Below are positions 9,861 through 21,300 of a stretch of DNA of 64,000 nt, in pieces. The stretch is taken from positions 143,472,556 through 143,536,555 of the forward strand of contig NC_073746.1 in the NCBI RefSeq assembly GCF_029784135.1, in the 5' to 3' direction. This stretch comes from Toxorhynchites rutilus septentrionalis. Its lineage: Eukaryota; Arthropoda; Insecta; Diptera; Culicidae. How positions within the stretch are numbered: the stretch's first letter is position 1; every line of letters begins with the position of its first letter. The notes beneath the pieces were generated by a model. The model saw only the letters and a program-made list of their open reading frames with translations, searched no databases and was not told where the DNA came from. The position numbers and the translations under genes are program-made.

Positions 9861-12860
9861 AGGTTTTAGAAGAACTTATGTTTTGGAATAGACTCCCCAC
9901 CTTTAAGACGTAGTTCTCGTGGTGAACTCTCTGAACTCAAAAGAAAGAAAGGAGTTACATGGTATTAATTATAAAAGATGATTGTTGTACGATATTCGGT
10001 TTTGACATGAAACTCACGAAGTGGGATTTTCAAACTTAGTGAACAGCCCTTCAAAACGCATAAAATCAAATAAAAGTTCAGGAATTGTTGCAATCTTTCA
10101 ATCTCTTTTTTTATTTAATCCCCTTTTTGATTAGACCAACATTCCTGAAGGATTTCCAACACGTCAGAAGTCATTTCACTCCAGGACCGAGCGGATCTAG
10201 CGACATATCTATCCATCTTCATCGTATCATATTCATTTCTTGCACCTATATCTTAATCCATTCAACCATTAACTGTTTCCTCATTCATTTCTGCGCGAAT
10301 CGAACAAAAATTTCGAACAAACCCGATTATACCCATTGCCATATATCCTACCCAATCCATTCTCTCCACTCCAAAAAAAGAAGCAGTAAAAATGTAAATC
10401 ACCACCACTGTCGTTTTGATTGCAATCAGAGAAGAAAAATAAAACTGAGTATTGAGTATTGAGAATTGGAATGAAGGTGACAAGGAAAGGGACTCTAACG
10501 TTTTGATTTTCCCAGTAGAAGTGCTAGTAACTCAAAGCTGCCGCCGCCTGAATGAACAAAATCTCAAGGTTTTCAAAGCGCATTTCGACGGCGTTATCCT
10601 TTGAAAACAACACCAAAAAAAAACAGTTGAATTTGTTTTACCCCTCCATTGCATGTGTGCATATTATTGATTGGACGTTTTCTTGTGAGATGTAGCATGA
10701 ATAGAATGGCGGTTGTTGTGAACGGTGTGGTATAATGTAATCTTACTCATAAATGTTTTTTTTTGATAGATTTGGTCAATGTTTTAAAAATGCTTTCGCT
10801 GTAATATTATTGTGTGTAACTCGGCGCTGTTGCAATTACCAAAGTCATCAAATAATTCATTCATTCCTTTTAGAGCGTAGTTGCTTACTTCACTCACCAT
10901 CCCATATTGCACACACACAAACCTTTGGCACTCATTTTAACCAATAGTTCCATTATTGCGTATGAATTTGTTTAATGAATGTATTGTCTAAAAACGAATA
11001 CTATGTGTTTGATAAATTTGCAATCGCTGATTTTTATGGCATGAGAAACTTCACATAAATCAGTCAAACAGAAGAATTCAGTTGTGCTGTGGTAGCTGCA
11101 GCTGCTGAAGTGAGTGCGAGATTGTGAAAATCAGGATTTTTTTTTTCAGAAAACGAAAACGTCAAGCGTTATTTTGGTATATTTTGAGATATGGTTGAAA
11201 TAGTACTGAATAAAAACAAATATGAACAAAGACCATCCAGACCGTATCGGTTACTTCATTTATAATCTATAAATCACACTTTTGATCTACATCACACCAA
11301 CAGTTGTTCTCGCCACCACAACAAATGATGCGAATTCTAAGCACTTTTTGACTCTATGAATTACCCGAAACGACAAGCACTGGCGAGAGTGTCAATTACC
11401 ATTAGCCAGACCCAAACAATGGACAAGGTCTATGCGCACGAATCCACCACTTCAAAGAGAGTGCAACGTAATGACGGTTAGTGACCGTCAAATTAGTGCT
11501 CTGTTTCCGGCGGTTCCATCTCCGGGATTTGTTGTCTGCGCACTCTCGCTGCCTTATTTTTAATTCATGTCGTTCGTATCGTTGTAACGGAGTGAAGCCC
11601 CAACCAAGGGGGGGAGGGAAGAAAGCAAATGTTGGTTTGTCTATGCGCGGAATTTCCGATCCCTGTCATGATCCTGTGTTGAGGAAGCAAAAGCCATCCT
11701 CAAATGCTCACTATCACAACAGAACTTGAAACTGACACTCTGCGAGTGAATTAAGAGCGATCCACCAATTAATTATGCTTTTTATATAGCCTAATTGGAT
11801 TTGCCCGGCTATTAGTTGTCATTATAAATTATTCCTGTCCACCGGCGTGTACCTTCACGAAGCCACAACTTCCGGATTGCCGCTGATCCAGAGTGTGCGA
11901 AAAGGGAAGTCAGTCTGATGTTTGTTGATTCCGATTCAGTAATTATAGTCCCATCACAATTAACACAAAGTAGCAGTATCACTAGAGTAGTAGTTTAACG
12001 TAATAACCCTTTCTGTTGAGTATGATGAATTCTGTTCTCAGGAGCCTAACCAACCAATTAAGGTGTAGTTTTTTTGTAATAAGCAGCTTGTTGTTACCCC
12101 AACGCCTTTCCATTCTGGCAACAAAGTTGTACTTTCCGCTACGTGCGTAGCCTTATCAGATTATCTGCGAATCATTTTGTGACAGCGATGAAATGAAACG
12201 AATAAGCGACGATAATCATGTGCAAAACGGATGTAAATTGTGTACCGCCGTCACCTGTTATCACATGCCATATTATCTCTTTCATCTCCCTTCCATCCAT
12301 TGATGTCGTCTCTCATTGGCGGAGTATGCCTTTCTGTTTTTCCTCCGTCTTATCGCTTGTATCTTTGAAAGGTTTTATACCTTCTCTCGGAACGAAAAAA
12401 TAACATAAACACCGACGAACTGCGTATGCTAAAATATTACACCGTTCCACTAACAGCAACAATAACATGAGACAAAATAAAAATTATTACATTTCAAGCC
12501 TTTTTGTTATATTAATCAATAATGCGTGAATATGTAATCTTCAAGCTTCATTTTAACATCCAGTAACAACTAATTAAGGAAATTTGATGGTCGATACGCC
12601 ATCGAGGTAAAAGACGCCACCGCGATAACAAGCGGAAAAAAAATACCTGACAGGTTTTCCTGTGCTAATAGCTTCATATTCGGTTGTAAATACACCACTA
12701 AATATACTGTGGCGCAGAAAATCTCGCCTTACTTCATAAAACTGTTATACAGAATGTTCAACAAGTTCGAATACAACTTTTCATCGCTTTGTAGGTGCGC
12801 ACCATTTGCATTATGTGTATTGGTATGGGTGTCAGCTATAGCCTCATGTATAGACTGATC
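9860..12860. other. Unique-looking intron sequence
   Basis: No transposon ends or coding potential were recognised. A run of TAATTA-type sites at 11760-11965 sits in moderately GC-balanced sequence and is listed as a possible regulatory cluster. The rest is ordinary AT-rich DNA. Confidence 0.35.
11760..11965. promoter_or_regulatory. Possible enhancer: cluster of homeodomain-type sites
   Basis: Within about 200 bp lie ATTAATTATG (near 11770), CTAATTGG (11791), ATAAATTATT (11824), GTAATTATAG (11939) and CAATTAACAC (11956). Between them is GC-balanced, non-repetitive sequence. Such clusters are typical of insect intronic enhancers. TAATTA cores are also frequent by chance in AT-rich DNA, so this is weak without conservation data. 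Confidence 0.2.
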
Positions 12861-12864
12861 AGGC

Positions 12865-13295
12865 TTTCGTGTTTTCTGATGAGAAACTCTTAGTCTTGCA
12901 ACAGCCGTACAGTGTTCAAAATGATCGGCTGTGGGCGCCGACGTTGGCCAGCATCCCCTCGTCCCACATAAACATCTCGCGGTTCCAGAACGCCGCGTCG
13001 GTGATGGTTTGGGGGTACTATAAGACCGAGGTTCTGGATAAGCTTGTAACCCCGGCACTTCGGGACCTCTACGAGAACGATCATTACGTCATTCAATAGG
13101 ACGGCGCACCGCTGCACACGGCGAATATTGTCCAAGCATAGCGTTGGGAGAATTTGATTGATTTTCTCGATAGGACTTTGCGCCCCCCAGCTCCCTGGAC
13201 CTTAACCCCTGGCCAAGCAGAGCGAATATTAAGTGAGCACTATGGCCCAATTTAGGAAGCTCATTTCCAGAATCTGAGATGCCGATTTTTTTTTT
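12865..13295 (+). pseudogene. Decayed Tc1/mariner-superfamily transposase
   Basis: The plus-strand frame begins VFSDEKLLVLQQP and continues NDRLWAPTLASIPSS, then RFQNAASVMVWG, YYKTEVLDKLVTPALRDLY and, after a stop, DGAPLHTANIVQA. These are the FSDEK (first catalytic D), VMVWG and QDGAPxHTA (second catalytic D) blocks of Tc1-type DDE transposases. A segment between VMVWG and YYKTEVL is deleted. The third catalytic block is frameshifted (PPAPWTLTP). No terminal repeats were identified. It is clearly non-functional. Confidence 0.6.
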
Positions 13296-13489
13296 GCCTG
13301 GATGGCAAATCATTTTCTGATACCTATTCTTGATCTATGCCATTCATCTTGTGCCGTCGAGGAGTAATTAAGGCAGAGGCGACGCGTGACCAACTGAGCT
13401 ACCTGTTCAATTTCATTTGCAACATTAAAACAACAGTATTGCGATGACAGATTTTAGCATTTTTATTTCTCAACATTTATATATACAAT

Positions 13490-13600
13490 AAAACCAGCTT
13501 TTGTGCGGTTTTTTATGCGATTTTTTGGTGCGAATTTTTTTGTGCGGTTTTTGAAAGAAAATGAAGTAATCGCTCATTTTTTTCTATCTTTGATATGTAT
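13490..13600 (+). mobile_element. Partial GTGCGG-type MITE
   Basis: The stretch TTTTGTGCGGTTTTTTATGC followed by GGTGCGAA and TTGTGCGGTTTTTG repeats the arm motif of the MITE at 1426-1599. A second partial copy, carrying the other arm (AGGTTTGTCTGTA), lies at about 15910-16050. No full inverted pair is visible here. Confidence 0.35.
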
Positions 13601-13609
13601 TTTATCGCT

Positions 13610-14860
13610 CTAAATAGGGACTGTGTCAGTTAATTCCTATTCTCATGTTTTGTTTTGTTTGTGTTAAGGTGTCATTAGGAGCTTATTGACAGGAGCAAAG
13701 AGTTGATTTTATGATCTGCGCAAGTGAGTAGGCCGCTTATGAAAGTGAAAAAAGGAAATCGAATGTTGATCACGAATGGAATCATTAGGATTTGGGTTAT
13801 TTTCTTAAGGATTTTTTTCATGCGATCCACCACATAACATAAAGTTTTTTCCTCAAATTGGAAATTCCGTATTAATTCGTGAACAGGTCTACTAGATATT
13901 AAATTTCTTTTAGATAAATTGTAAACTATTACATGATTGAACAAATCATTGATTCCTTTCTGTGGTGGCTGAGAGCAGACATACGACCGCAAAGAGTTAA
14001 TCATAAAGTCCAGCAGCAGTATGCATAATCTTTTATTTCACGAACATGATTTTCGTACGAAAAATGGTGGGTTATATTTATTATATAACCGCAAGGTTGA
14101 CGTGGGACTACCGTTGGCTTGGTAATTATTTGTTTGTATCCAATGAATTATTGATGGAATAAAACAATTTTCGAATTCAATTGATGAATTTACGCAAAGC
14201 TGAATTAGCTCAAAAAAAAAGTGATGATGTTTGTTTATTCTACGCACTTAAAAGCAAGATTCGGTCGTGATTATTCATTCTATTCCTATTTAGATTCATT
14301 TCAACCAATAAATGTCGTCAGTATATGGTAAGAAAGTAAGAGTTTTGTATATTTACGATGGTTTCAACACGCGATTTGACCTAAGTCATAGATAATCTTC
14401 GAAAATTTTAAGTTATGAATACTGTGGATAATGGCGATAAAATCGATATCATATTAAGTTGGCTGATATCATTAATTATGTGGGGACCGATACGAGAAGG
14501 ATTTGCAGTATTTTCAGCGCAATACATGCTACTCATCGTTTACCTAGTTGAAAAAAATAAAGTTACAACACTTTTACCAAGCCATTCTTCATAATATGCA
14601 TACCATTGTAAAATGATGATTTTCTTACCTTTTCAGCGTGGAAAAAATACTCGAATCCGGGAAATTGAAAGGAAAAATCGGATTTTTCTAACAAATTCTA
14701 ACGAATTTCATGCCAAAAAAAAACATCATCATTTTACTCGCTGCGCCACCTGGTTGTAAATCTAACGTAAATTCGTCGATTGAATTCAACATATTTGTAA
14801 TTGTGTGAGTAAAGAATTTGAACAAACGCCATGTAATGTAGGTCACCTTGTTTTGATGGC
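13610..14860. other. AT-rich intron-like stretch, nothing recognised
   Basis: Short frames only. No terminal repeats or family motifs were seen. Confidence 0.4.
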
Positions 14861-14879
14861 TTTGTTAGGGAACACATTT

Positions 14880-15115
14880 CGGTGAGAACATGACGGCGGC
14901 TGTGTTGGGGAAACAGTAAATCGGCCCAATCAAAACGGGTCAGTTAGGGCGTTTAGATAGCGCTCGACATTTTACAGTTATACAATTGCTTATCTCAGGA
15001 AGAATAACATTTTATTGATTGTGATAGATGCGTAGAACTATTTCGTATCAATTGATGCAAACAACTTTCCGATCTATAAAGAAATGTTCGAGTTATAAGC
15101 ATTCGAAATCTTTCA
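14880..15115 (-). repeat. Dispersed repeat, inverted copy at 20955-21170
   Basis: Blocks such as GTTGGGGAAACAGTAAATCG, GCCCAATCAAAACGGGTC and CGAGTTATAAGCATTCGAAA recur in reverse complement and opposite order at 20955-21170. The family is not identified. The two copies lie about 6 kb apart on either side of the first visible IRS exon. Confidence 0.5.
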
Positions 15116-15420
15116 TTTTTTCCTGCATGTTCTGTGTTTAGGTTTTCATTTTGTTTCATGAAAACGAGTATCTGATCTGTTGGAGTTATGATTGAAGGTT
15201 CCCAATGGCAATAAATGAACCCGGTGTTCATTCCAGAAGGCGCTAAAGTAAACATGCTGGTTTACAACGGGATGTATGTTCTTTCGTGGATCAACGTGGA
15301 TCAAAAGAAGCATATTTGACGAAGTTATCGTCCATTTAGTTTTTTTCGATGGTTTATATGCATTTCAGTGCGAAAAAAGCATATTTGCGTCTCAATTATC
15401 CACTTCTGAAATCATTCCCC

Positions 15421-15694
15421 TTCTTCTTCTTCTTCAATGGCACTAACGTTCCTAGAGGAACTTCGCCGTCTCAACGTAGTATTACTTGCGTCATTTTTAT
15501 TAGTACTTAGTTGAGATTTCTATGCCAAATAACACGCCTTGAATGCATTTTGAGTGGCAAGCTCTAGAATACGCGTGATCACAGTGCAAGTCGGAGGAAA
15601 TTTCTTTGACGAAAAATTCCCCCGACCAGAACGGGAATCGAACCCGAACACCCGGCATGTTAGTTATGACGCTAACCACTCGGCCAAGGGAGCA
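15421..15694 (-). mobile_element. Feilai-like tRNA-derived SINE, near full length
   Basis: Minus strand: the 5' end is a tRNA-like segment GTGCTCCCTTGGCCGAGTGG with box A (TGGCCGAGTGG) and box B (GGTTCGATTCC), then a non-tRNA body, and it ends in a GAAGAAGAAG tail at 15421-15434. Mosquito Feilai SINEs have the same layout, and the match to Feilai is from memory. A tRNA gene is unlikely: the acceptor and anticodon arms do not pair properly and a body follows directly. Two partial copies at 30944-31031 and 32624-32760 look like one copy split by an insertion. Confidence 0.7.
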
Positions 15695-16289
15695 CAATCA
15701 TTCCCCTCCTCTCATCAAATACTCTAAGTTTTTCTAAGTTTTTGCATGACATGATTTCTAAGAGCAACACGTTTCGACATGCAACTAAAAGCACAAAACA
15801 GCCACGCGCAACCGAAAAGGCAAAGTGTCCCATCGCAAAGCAGGGAAACGAAAGGAAATTGAACGGTAAATGGCGTGGATTTGAGTTATTTCCTTGGGGG
15901 AAACTTTTTTTATGCTATCTATCGCACAAAAAAAGTTTTTTTTGAAAGTGTGTACCGAACACGATTTTTTAAAGCTGCTGGTGAAGTTTTGCACGATTTT
16001 TTGTGCGGTCCCTATCCCCCGCACAAAAAAAAAAGGTTTGTCTGTATTTGATATGTCACACATCAAGTGTTTTCAGTACTCTGCTCTGTTCTAGCGCCCT
16101 ATGTTATGCAAGTATACCACGAGTGAGACTCGATGTTGCACGCGAAGGTGTTAAAACTTTGACGTCCGCAAGATTAGTAAAAAAATATTCGCTTGGCGCC
16201 AGCAGCGCTAATTCGGATTACTTGGCTTGTCGCCGCCCGTTCTTGACATTATCGGGAAATTATAAATTGTTATGCTTTACTAATCTCAA

Positions 16290-16600
16290 CGTTAGTTTTC
16301 ATAAGTTCTCAACCCTGTCCTCCTACTTTCATGACATTTCGATGATATACATACGTAAATATTACAAACCTGTCCATATTCCCCCTACTAGATGTCCATG
16401 CAGGTAATCATCAAAAAAATGTTCTACTTTTCGGTCTGTTTTTATTTTAGTAAAAACATTGAAAAACATTCGGTCGATTAATTCGAAAAACAGTATATTG
16501 AAATGCAAAAAACTGCATTTAAGTTTGGAGAAACATGAGTTTCGAAAGATATAATTGAAGTTCTTCTTAAAATGCCCGTATTTCCCCACCTCCCCACCAT
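16290..16600 (+). repeat. Repeat with an unoccupied TA site (MITE-like)
   Basis: The segment ACCTGTCCATATTCCCCCTA, followed by TCTACTTTTCGG, AGATATAATTGAAGTT and a G/C-rich end near 16572-16596, matches the flanks of the DD37E transposon at 56897-59138. Here the target TA (about 16389-16390) is unoccupied, so this copy is an empty-site paralogue. A third diverged copy lies inverted at 30640-30840. No coding capacity is seen. Confidence 0.55.
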
Positions 16601-17657
16601 TTATAAAAATTCAGAACTTGTCGGGCGTGTGTAAGTTAAGTGTGTAAGACACATTCAACAATTACTTCAGCACTATTAAACCTCAGCTCTCCTATTCCAT
16701 AAATTGTAGTCGTAAAATCGGCAGATTCGGAACGAGGCAGCCGTTATCAAATTCTATTTTTCTACAATCTACGTCAGAGCAAGAAGTAATCTTGAGGATT
16801 AATGTCCTGAAAAGTAGGAAAAGCTGTGGTTTTGTTGAAGTTTCCGCGGAATTTGTCAAAAAACACCATCCAGCTCTAATGAAAAAATGCAGAAAATGAT
16901 GGGAACGAAAAGTTTGAAAATTCATCCGAACAGCTGACGGATAATGTTCATGTATTTTTTTTAAACCTACAAAATACATCCTTCCTTTCTTTTCGGTACG
17001 TTATTTCTATGCTGAAAAATGTTCTACTATATGTGACCAAATTATAATTGAAACAGGCTTCAGATTCAGAAAACAACAGCTAATGAAGAATTTTATAGTG
17101 TAGGGAACCCTTGAATTAAAAAATATATTTGGGATCCGAAAGTTTATTTCTTTGGCGTGGCCTTGATCCGAAAAAATAAAAAAAAATATGTTAATAGTCA
17201 CCAATAAATATGTTATCAAATGAAAGCTATATGGTCAATACCAATGGAATGTATGCCCGACTTAGTATTTAACTAATGCTAATCACACGCTAATATAACG
17301 GTGCAATCAAATAATTACTATAACACGTTCGTAGATAGTAACACTTTAACCCGAAGACAAACTAAATATTCGACGGTTGACATGCCCCGGGTAACTTTTG
17401 GGGAAAAACAGACAACGATCCGAATTGCTGGTTGTGTGTGACGTCTTATTTCGTGAATTCTACGACGAAAGTTTCCACCTTCCTCAGATTTTCACTCTCA
17501 ATAACAGTTCTACTTCTCTAATGCTACACATCCTCTATCCGCTACACTCGATAGACCTCTTCTTCTTCCACTATCAACAAATGTTTTCCGAGTTGTGTCA
17601 CTGTGATTGTTTTTTTTTTCGTTTTCCGTTTTTCTTTCTTTTTTCTCTTATCCGCAG
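16600..17657. other. Intron leading to the first visible IRS exon
   Basis: No gene or transposon end was recognised. The last 50 bases before 17658 form a long pyrimidine tract (mostly T) ending TTATCCGCAG, a strong 3' splice site on the plus strand. Confidence 0.6.
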
Positions 17658-18749
17658 TTACATCCGCAGTGATATTCCATCAAAGAGCTTTATCATTACC
17701 AAGCGCCACCCCCATGCTAAGCCATTCTCCCCATAGCAATTCGACCACCCACCACCACCTGGCGACGCAAAAGTCCTCCCAGGGCGTTGTAGACAGTAGT
17801 AGCAATGTTAGTAGCAATCCTAGTTTTAACGGCCAAACCGGTGGTTTCTTCGGCAAGTATGCCACCGGCGGAATCCTGGTCAGTTCGATTCAACCCGTCC
17901 ACCACCGAACCCGCTCACTTCCGCTCACGGAGGAAAGTGCAATACGTGTCACGAACAATAGTCTTCCCGTTGGGCCGCAGCAGCACCACTACCAGCAAGT
18001 GGCTAATCGCAAACATCAGCAATCGTTCAGCTTACCGATTGCATCGCTCAAATGCACCTGTCCGTCTACTGGCGGCGGGCCACCACCGGTCGGACTCGTC
18101 GGAAGTAAAACAAATCATCATAATTTATGCTCGCAGCACGGCGGTGGCACTGCAACGACAGCCACTCTAGCAGCTGTCCCGACGTCATCCACTCCGCAGG
18201 ACTATGAGAATATGAATAAATCATGCTCGTATCTGCCGTCCTCGTCTCCCCCTATGGGACATCAGAATGACCAGCAGCATTACTACAGCAATCATTCTTT
18301 CGAAGCGGCCGATAACAATCAACCGGCAATCGCAACGCCGTCTCGCAGCTCAATGGAGAGCATAATCGAAGATCAAAAATATCTCCCGATGGACATGAAA
18401 AAGCCCCCCAATCAACCGGACGACAAGGAGCCGGCGAGCATCAATCCTAACCTCCAATTTATCAGTCGATTGCTGCGGAGCACGAACCTCCAAACGGCCA
18501 ACAATAGCAAGCTCTCGGCGCTGAAAATGGCCACCGCCAGCATCCAAGCCTTCAGTAGTAGTAATAGTAGTATCGGTAGCGTCACCAACAATAGCAGCAA
18601 CAGTATCACCGCAATCGCTTCCGGTGGCGGTGTCAATCACTCGTACGGTAGCAATAGTGGCGGCTCCCTGTCGAAGAGTAGCACTTCCGGCTCGCCCCCG
18701 GCCACATTACAGCGCCGCAGTGGTCGCAACAGTGCTAAATCGAGGCGGA
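17658..18749 (+). CDS. chico: Insulin receptor substrate (Chico), exon A of the visible part
   Basis: IRS proteins are cytoplasmic adaptors. The insulin receptor phosphorylates their YxxM tyrosines, which then recruit PI3-kinase. This 1,092 nt exon has no in-frame stop and enters with one base carried from the previous exon. It starts after a pyrimidine tract at CAG/17658, and a second in-frame acceptor lies at 17670. It ends at 18749 before GTATGT, in phase 1. It encodes low-complexity Ser/Asn/His-rich sequence with TRSLPLTEES (a basophilic kinase-like serine site) and two YxxM motifs, DYENM and KYLPM. The PH and PTB domains, which come first in the family, are not in the window. Together the five visible exons give about 1,618 residues, longer than I expect for Drosophila Chico. 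The identity rests on the YxxM array and the order of exons. Confidence 0.8.
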
Positions 18750-19344
18750 GTATGTATATTTGTTTTGTTCTTTTTTTGTTCTTCGATTTTAGGAAAGTTC
18801 TTTCAAATCCCCGTTTTTTATTATGTCCTCACATATTTCTATTTCCCGCATTGTTGATATGATATTGTATGTTTTTTACAAACACACACACGCACGCACG
18901 ATTATGTAGATTTGTTTGCACCACCGTATTTATCATAGATTTTTCAGAATTTTGAACCTTTGCAACAGCGCTACGCATTTATAACGAATTTCTTATGTGT
19001 ACCCCACCGTTTGCATAGGTTTTACGGTTGAATGTATGATGGTTTGTTGTGAAACATAGAGTACTCCGATATGTAGCGAGAAAGTAGTTTTGACTATTGT
19101 TTCCGGTATTCGAACGAACGATGGAATTGAGCATATATCAATATACAGAAAATTGTTTCACAGATATTAGGTATGGCGCGTTAAAAAAAGAGGCAATATA
19201 AAGGTATTGATGCCACTGTAAAACGTCGAAGAACAGATCGTGAATCACTTTAATCTTACGGGGCGCGAATACGTCGTCCTCACTATCAAATAATTCTATT
19301 ATATTCTTACCATATTACTTTTCAAATATCCTAATATCAAAAAA

Positions 19345-19745
19345 AGAAGAATACAGTAATTTATAAATAAAAATGGAAGACCAAATGTGTTGGTATGCGT
19401 AAAACCCGAGGACGGAATGGTTCAATTTGAGTCATCTATATTTCGTTGTATTCGTATCTTCCCGTAGATCAATATAGCGGAAAGAAAAATCGTAAAATTG
19501 GGAAAATTTAATTCCCATATGTTCTACAATTAGCTAAGCGTTGTTAGTCCATTTGATGTTGGCGCTAACGAAATTCATTTTTGTTCGAAAGTGGAAAAGG
19601 ATTTTCAGACGGAATAACGCATTCCTATATCTTCTATCTATATAAACAAAAAGGGAAGGCCAAATGTGTTGGTGTTCCCTTAACCCGAGGAAGGAATGGT
19701 CCGATTTGAGCTGTCTTTATTTTGTAATATTCTCTGTATCAAACA
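19345..19745 (+). repeat. Two copies of a dispersed repeat in tandem
   Basis: The phrases CCAAATGTGTTGGTATGCGT (about 19381) and CCAAATGTGTTGGTGTTCCC (about 19660) are each followed by ACCCGAGGA, GGAATGGT and TTTGAG, about 280 bp apart. This is a diverged dispersed repeat of unknown class. There is no coding sequence. Confidence 0.45.
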
Positions 19746-20099
19746 TGTATTCCATGCAACGGAGAAACATGTTATTTCCAAATGCTTGAAGAATCTTGAA
19801 CGAGAATTGTGTCTGAAAATAATTTTATATTATAAGGACGAATTTTTGTAGAAGTACTAGACAATTTATAGTGAAAGGAAATTGTAAAGGGTCAAAGGCT
19901 AATCAATCAATGAATAGTTCAGTGATTGGACTCACTAACGTTGACTTAGTAAGAAAACGTGGATGTTTGAAAATATTCAAACCAAAAAATCTATTTTGGG
20001 TGGGACGAAATTCGTCGGGCCAACTAGTTTCAAACAATTATCATGTATTATGAAAGTGTATAATTCTATTGAGAATAAAAAATAACATAAATACTCTAG

Positions 20100-20475
20100 A
20101 AAAACTTCAGTATATGAAATCAACCAGCAATTCAGCTTCCTGTCCAAAAATCTCAAACCACATAAGTTTAAAAATTTCGACACTTTACGCAAAAAAACTC
20201 GCTCACAATGAATGACGACTGGGCTGAGCTGTTATGATGCAACATCGAGCCGATTTTGGCGAATTCAGGTCGCACGCAGAAAATGCGAATATCGAAAAAA
20301 AAACTTCGCGTTCATTGGAGACATTTAACCTTTTGCTTTCGTTGGACGCAGCCCACCCTTTTCAACTTACAACTGACTTTGTTTACGAGTCTCGAGGTCA
20401 CACTCAAATATACACGCCTCATCTCCAGTGACTACTCGATTCATCCGGTATCTGCCTTCGTCCTGAATGTGAAAC
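20100..20475 (-). pseudogene. mariner-type transposase relic
   Basis: On the minus strand one frame reads NRVVTGDEACIFECDLETRK. This is the VTGDE block (first catalytic aspartate) plus the following DPETK-like block of mariner/SETMAR-type transposases. Further down, SMLHHNSSAQSSFIVSEFF aligns with the HHDNAPAH block, with the catalytic D replaced. Stops and frameshifts separate the pieces. No terminal repeats were seen. Confidence 0.45.
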
Positions 20476-20954
20476 AGCAAATCACCTCATTCGCATAAAT
20501 TCTGTTCGACTCCTGTAACGGTTTACCCTGGTTTCAACAATTCATAAAACAACAAGCAACGCCGGGTTGGCCCCTCTGAATATACAGTAGGATCTCCGAA
20601 CCATAGATGGCTTGACCATCGGCATTGGTTTAGGGCCGCGATTATCCCCCAATTTTTTACTTTCAATTGTCGTAGTGAATCCATTTTTGACGTAGAACTA
20701 CGTCTTTCAGGAAGGATGCCAAATCAGAAAACAGGTCACGTTTTTATGAAATAAAGTTAACGTTAAAAACTATTTTCACTGTGAACGAATTCTCACGATT
20801 TGCATACCAATCGAATCGGAAATTCCCTAGGATTTGTTTGATATGCTATCCATTACAATTCGCAAATCTCTAAACGGTTTAAATTCATGAAAACTGGAAG
20901 CACTTCCTTCTTCCCATACATTTGTTCTGGCGATTTGTGTGTTAACCCTACCCG

Positions 20955-21170
20955 TATTTCGAATGCTTATAACTCGAACATTTCTTAACAGATTGGAAAG
21001 ATGTTTGCATCAAGTGATAGGAAATATTTCTGCGCGTCTATCACAATTAATAAAATATTATTTTTCATGAGATGAACAATTGAATAACTGTATAATGTCA
21101 AGCGTTATCTAAATGCCCTAACTGTCAAGTTTTGATTGGCCCGATTTACGGTTTCCCCAACACAGACTTC
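20955..21170 (+). repeat. Dispersed repeat, inverted copy of 14880-15115
   Basis: It contains TTTCGAATGCTTATAACTCG, then CTATCACAATTAATAAAATA, TTTTGATTGGCCCGATTTAC and GTTTCCCCAACACAGA. These are the reverse complements of blocks at 14880-15115 with moderate divergence. Confidence 0.5.
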
Positions 21171-21300
21171 TAAATCGATGTACCTGTGGAAATCCCTGCA
21201 AATATACATGCAAGTTGGGGGTATTTTTGTTCCCACCGAGCTGTGTTTCCCTAACACGGACTTCAGAAGCAATGTGCCTGGGGGAATCCGCTTTGCAAAT

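Noticed and set aside
15622..15694. A tRNA gene on the minus strand with box A and box B
   Set aside because: The acceptor arm does not pair and a SINE body with a GAAGAA tail follows, so it is the head of a SINE.
17603..17657. Extending the exon A frame upstream to an ATG at 17603
   Set aside because: This segment is the pyrimidine tract of a strong 3' splice site and encodes mostly phenylalanine. It is intron, not a start.
17680..18640. Long minus-strand frames opposite exon A (for example 18350-18640)
   Set aside because: They are shadows of the codon bias in the IRS coding strand, with Ile/Thr/Ala low-complexity translations.
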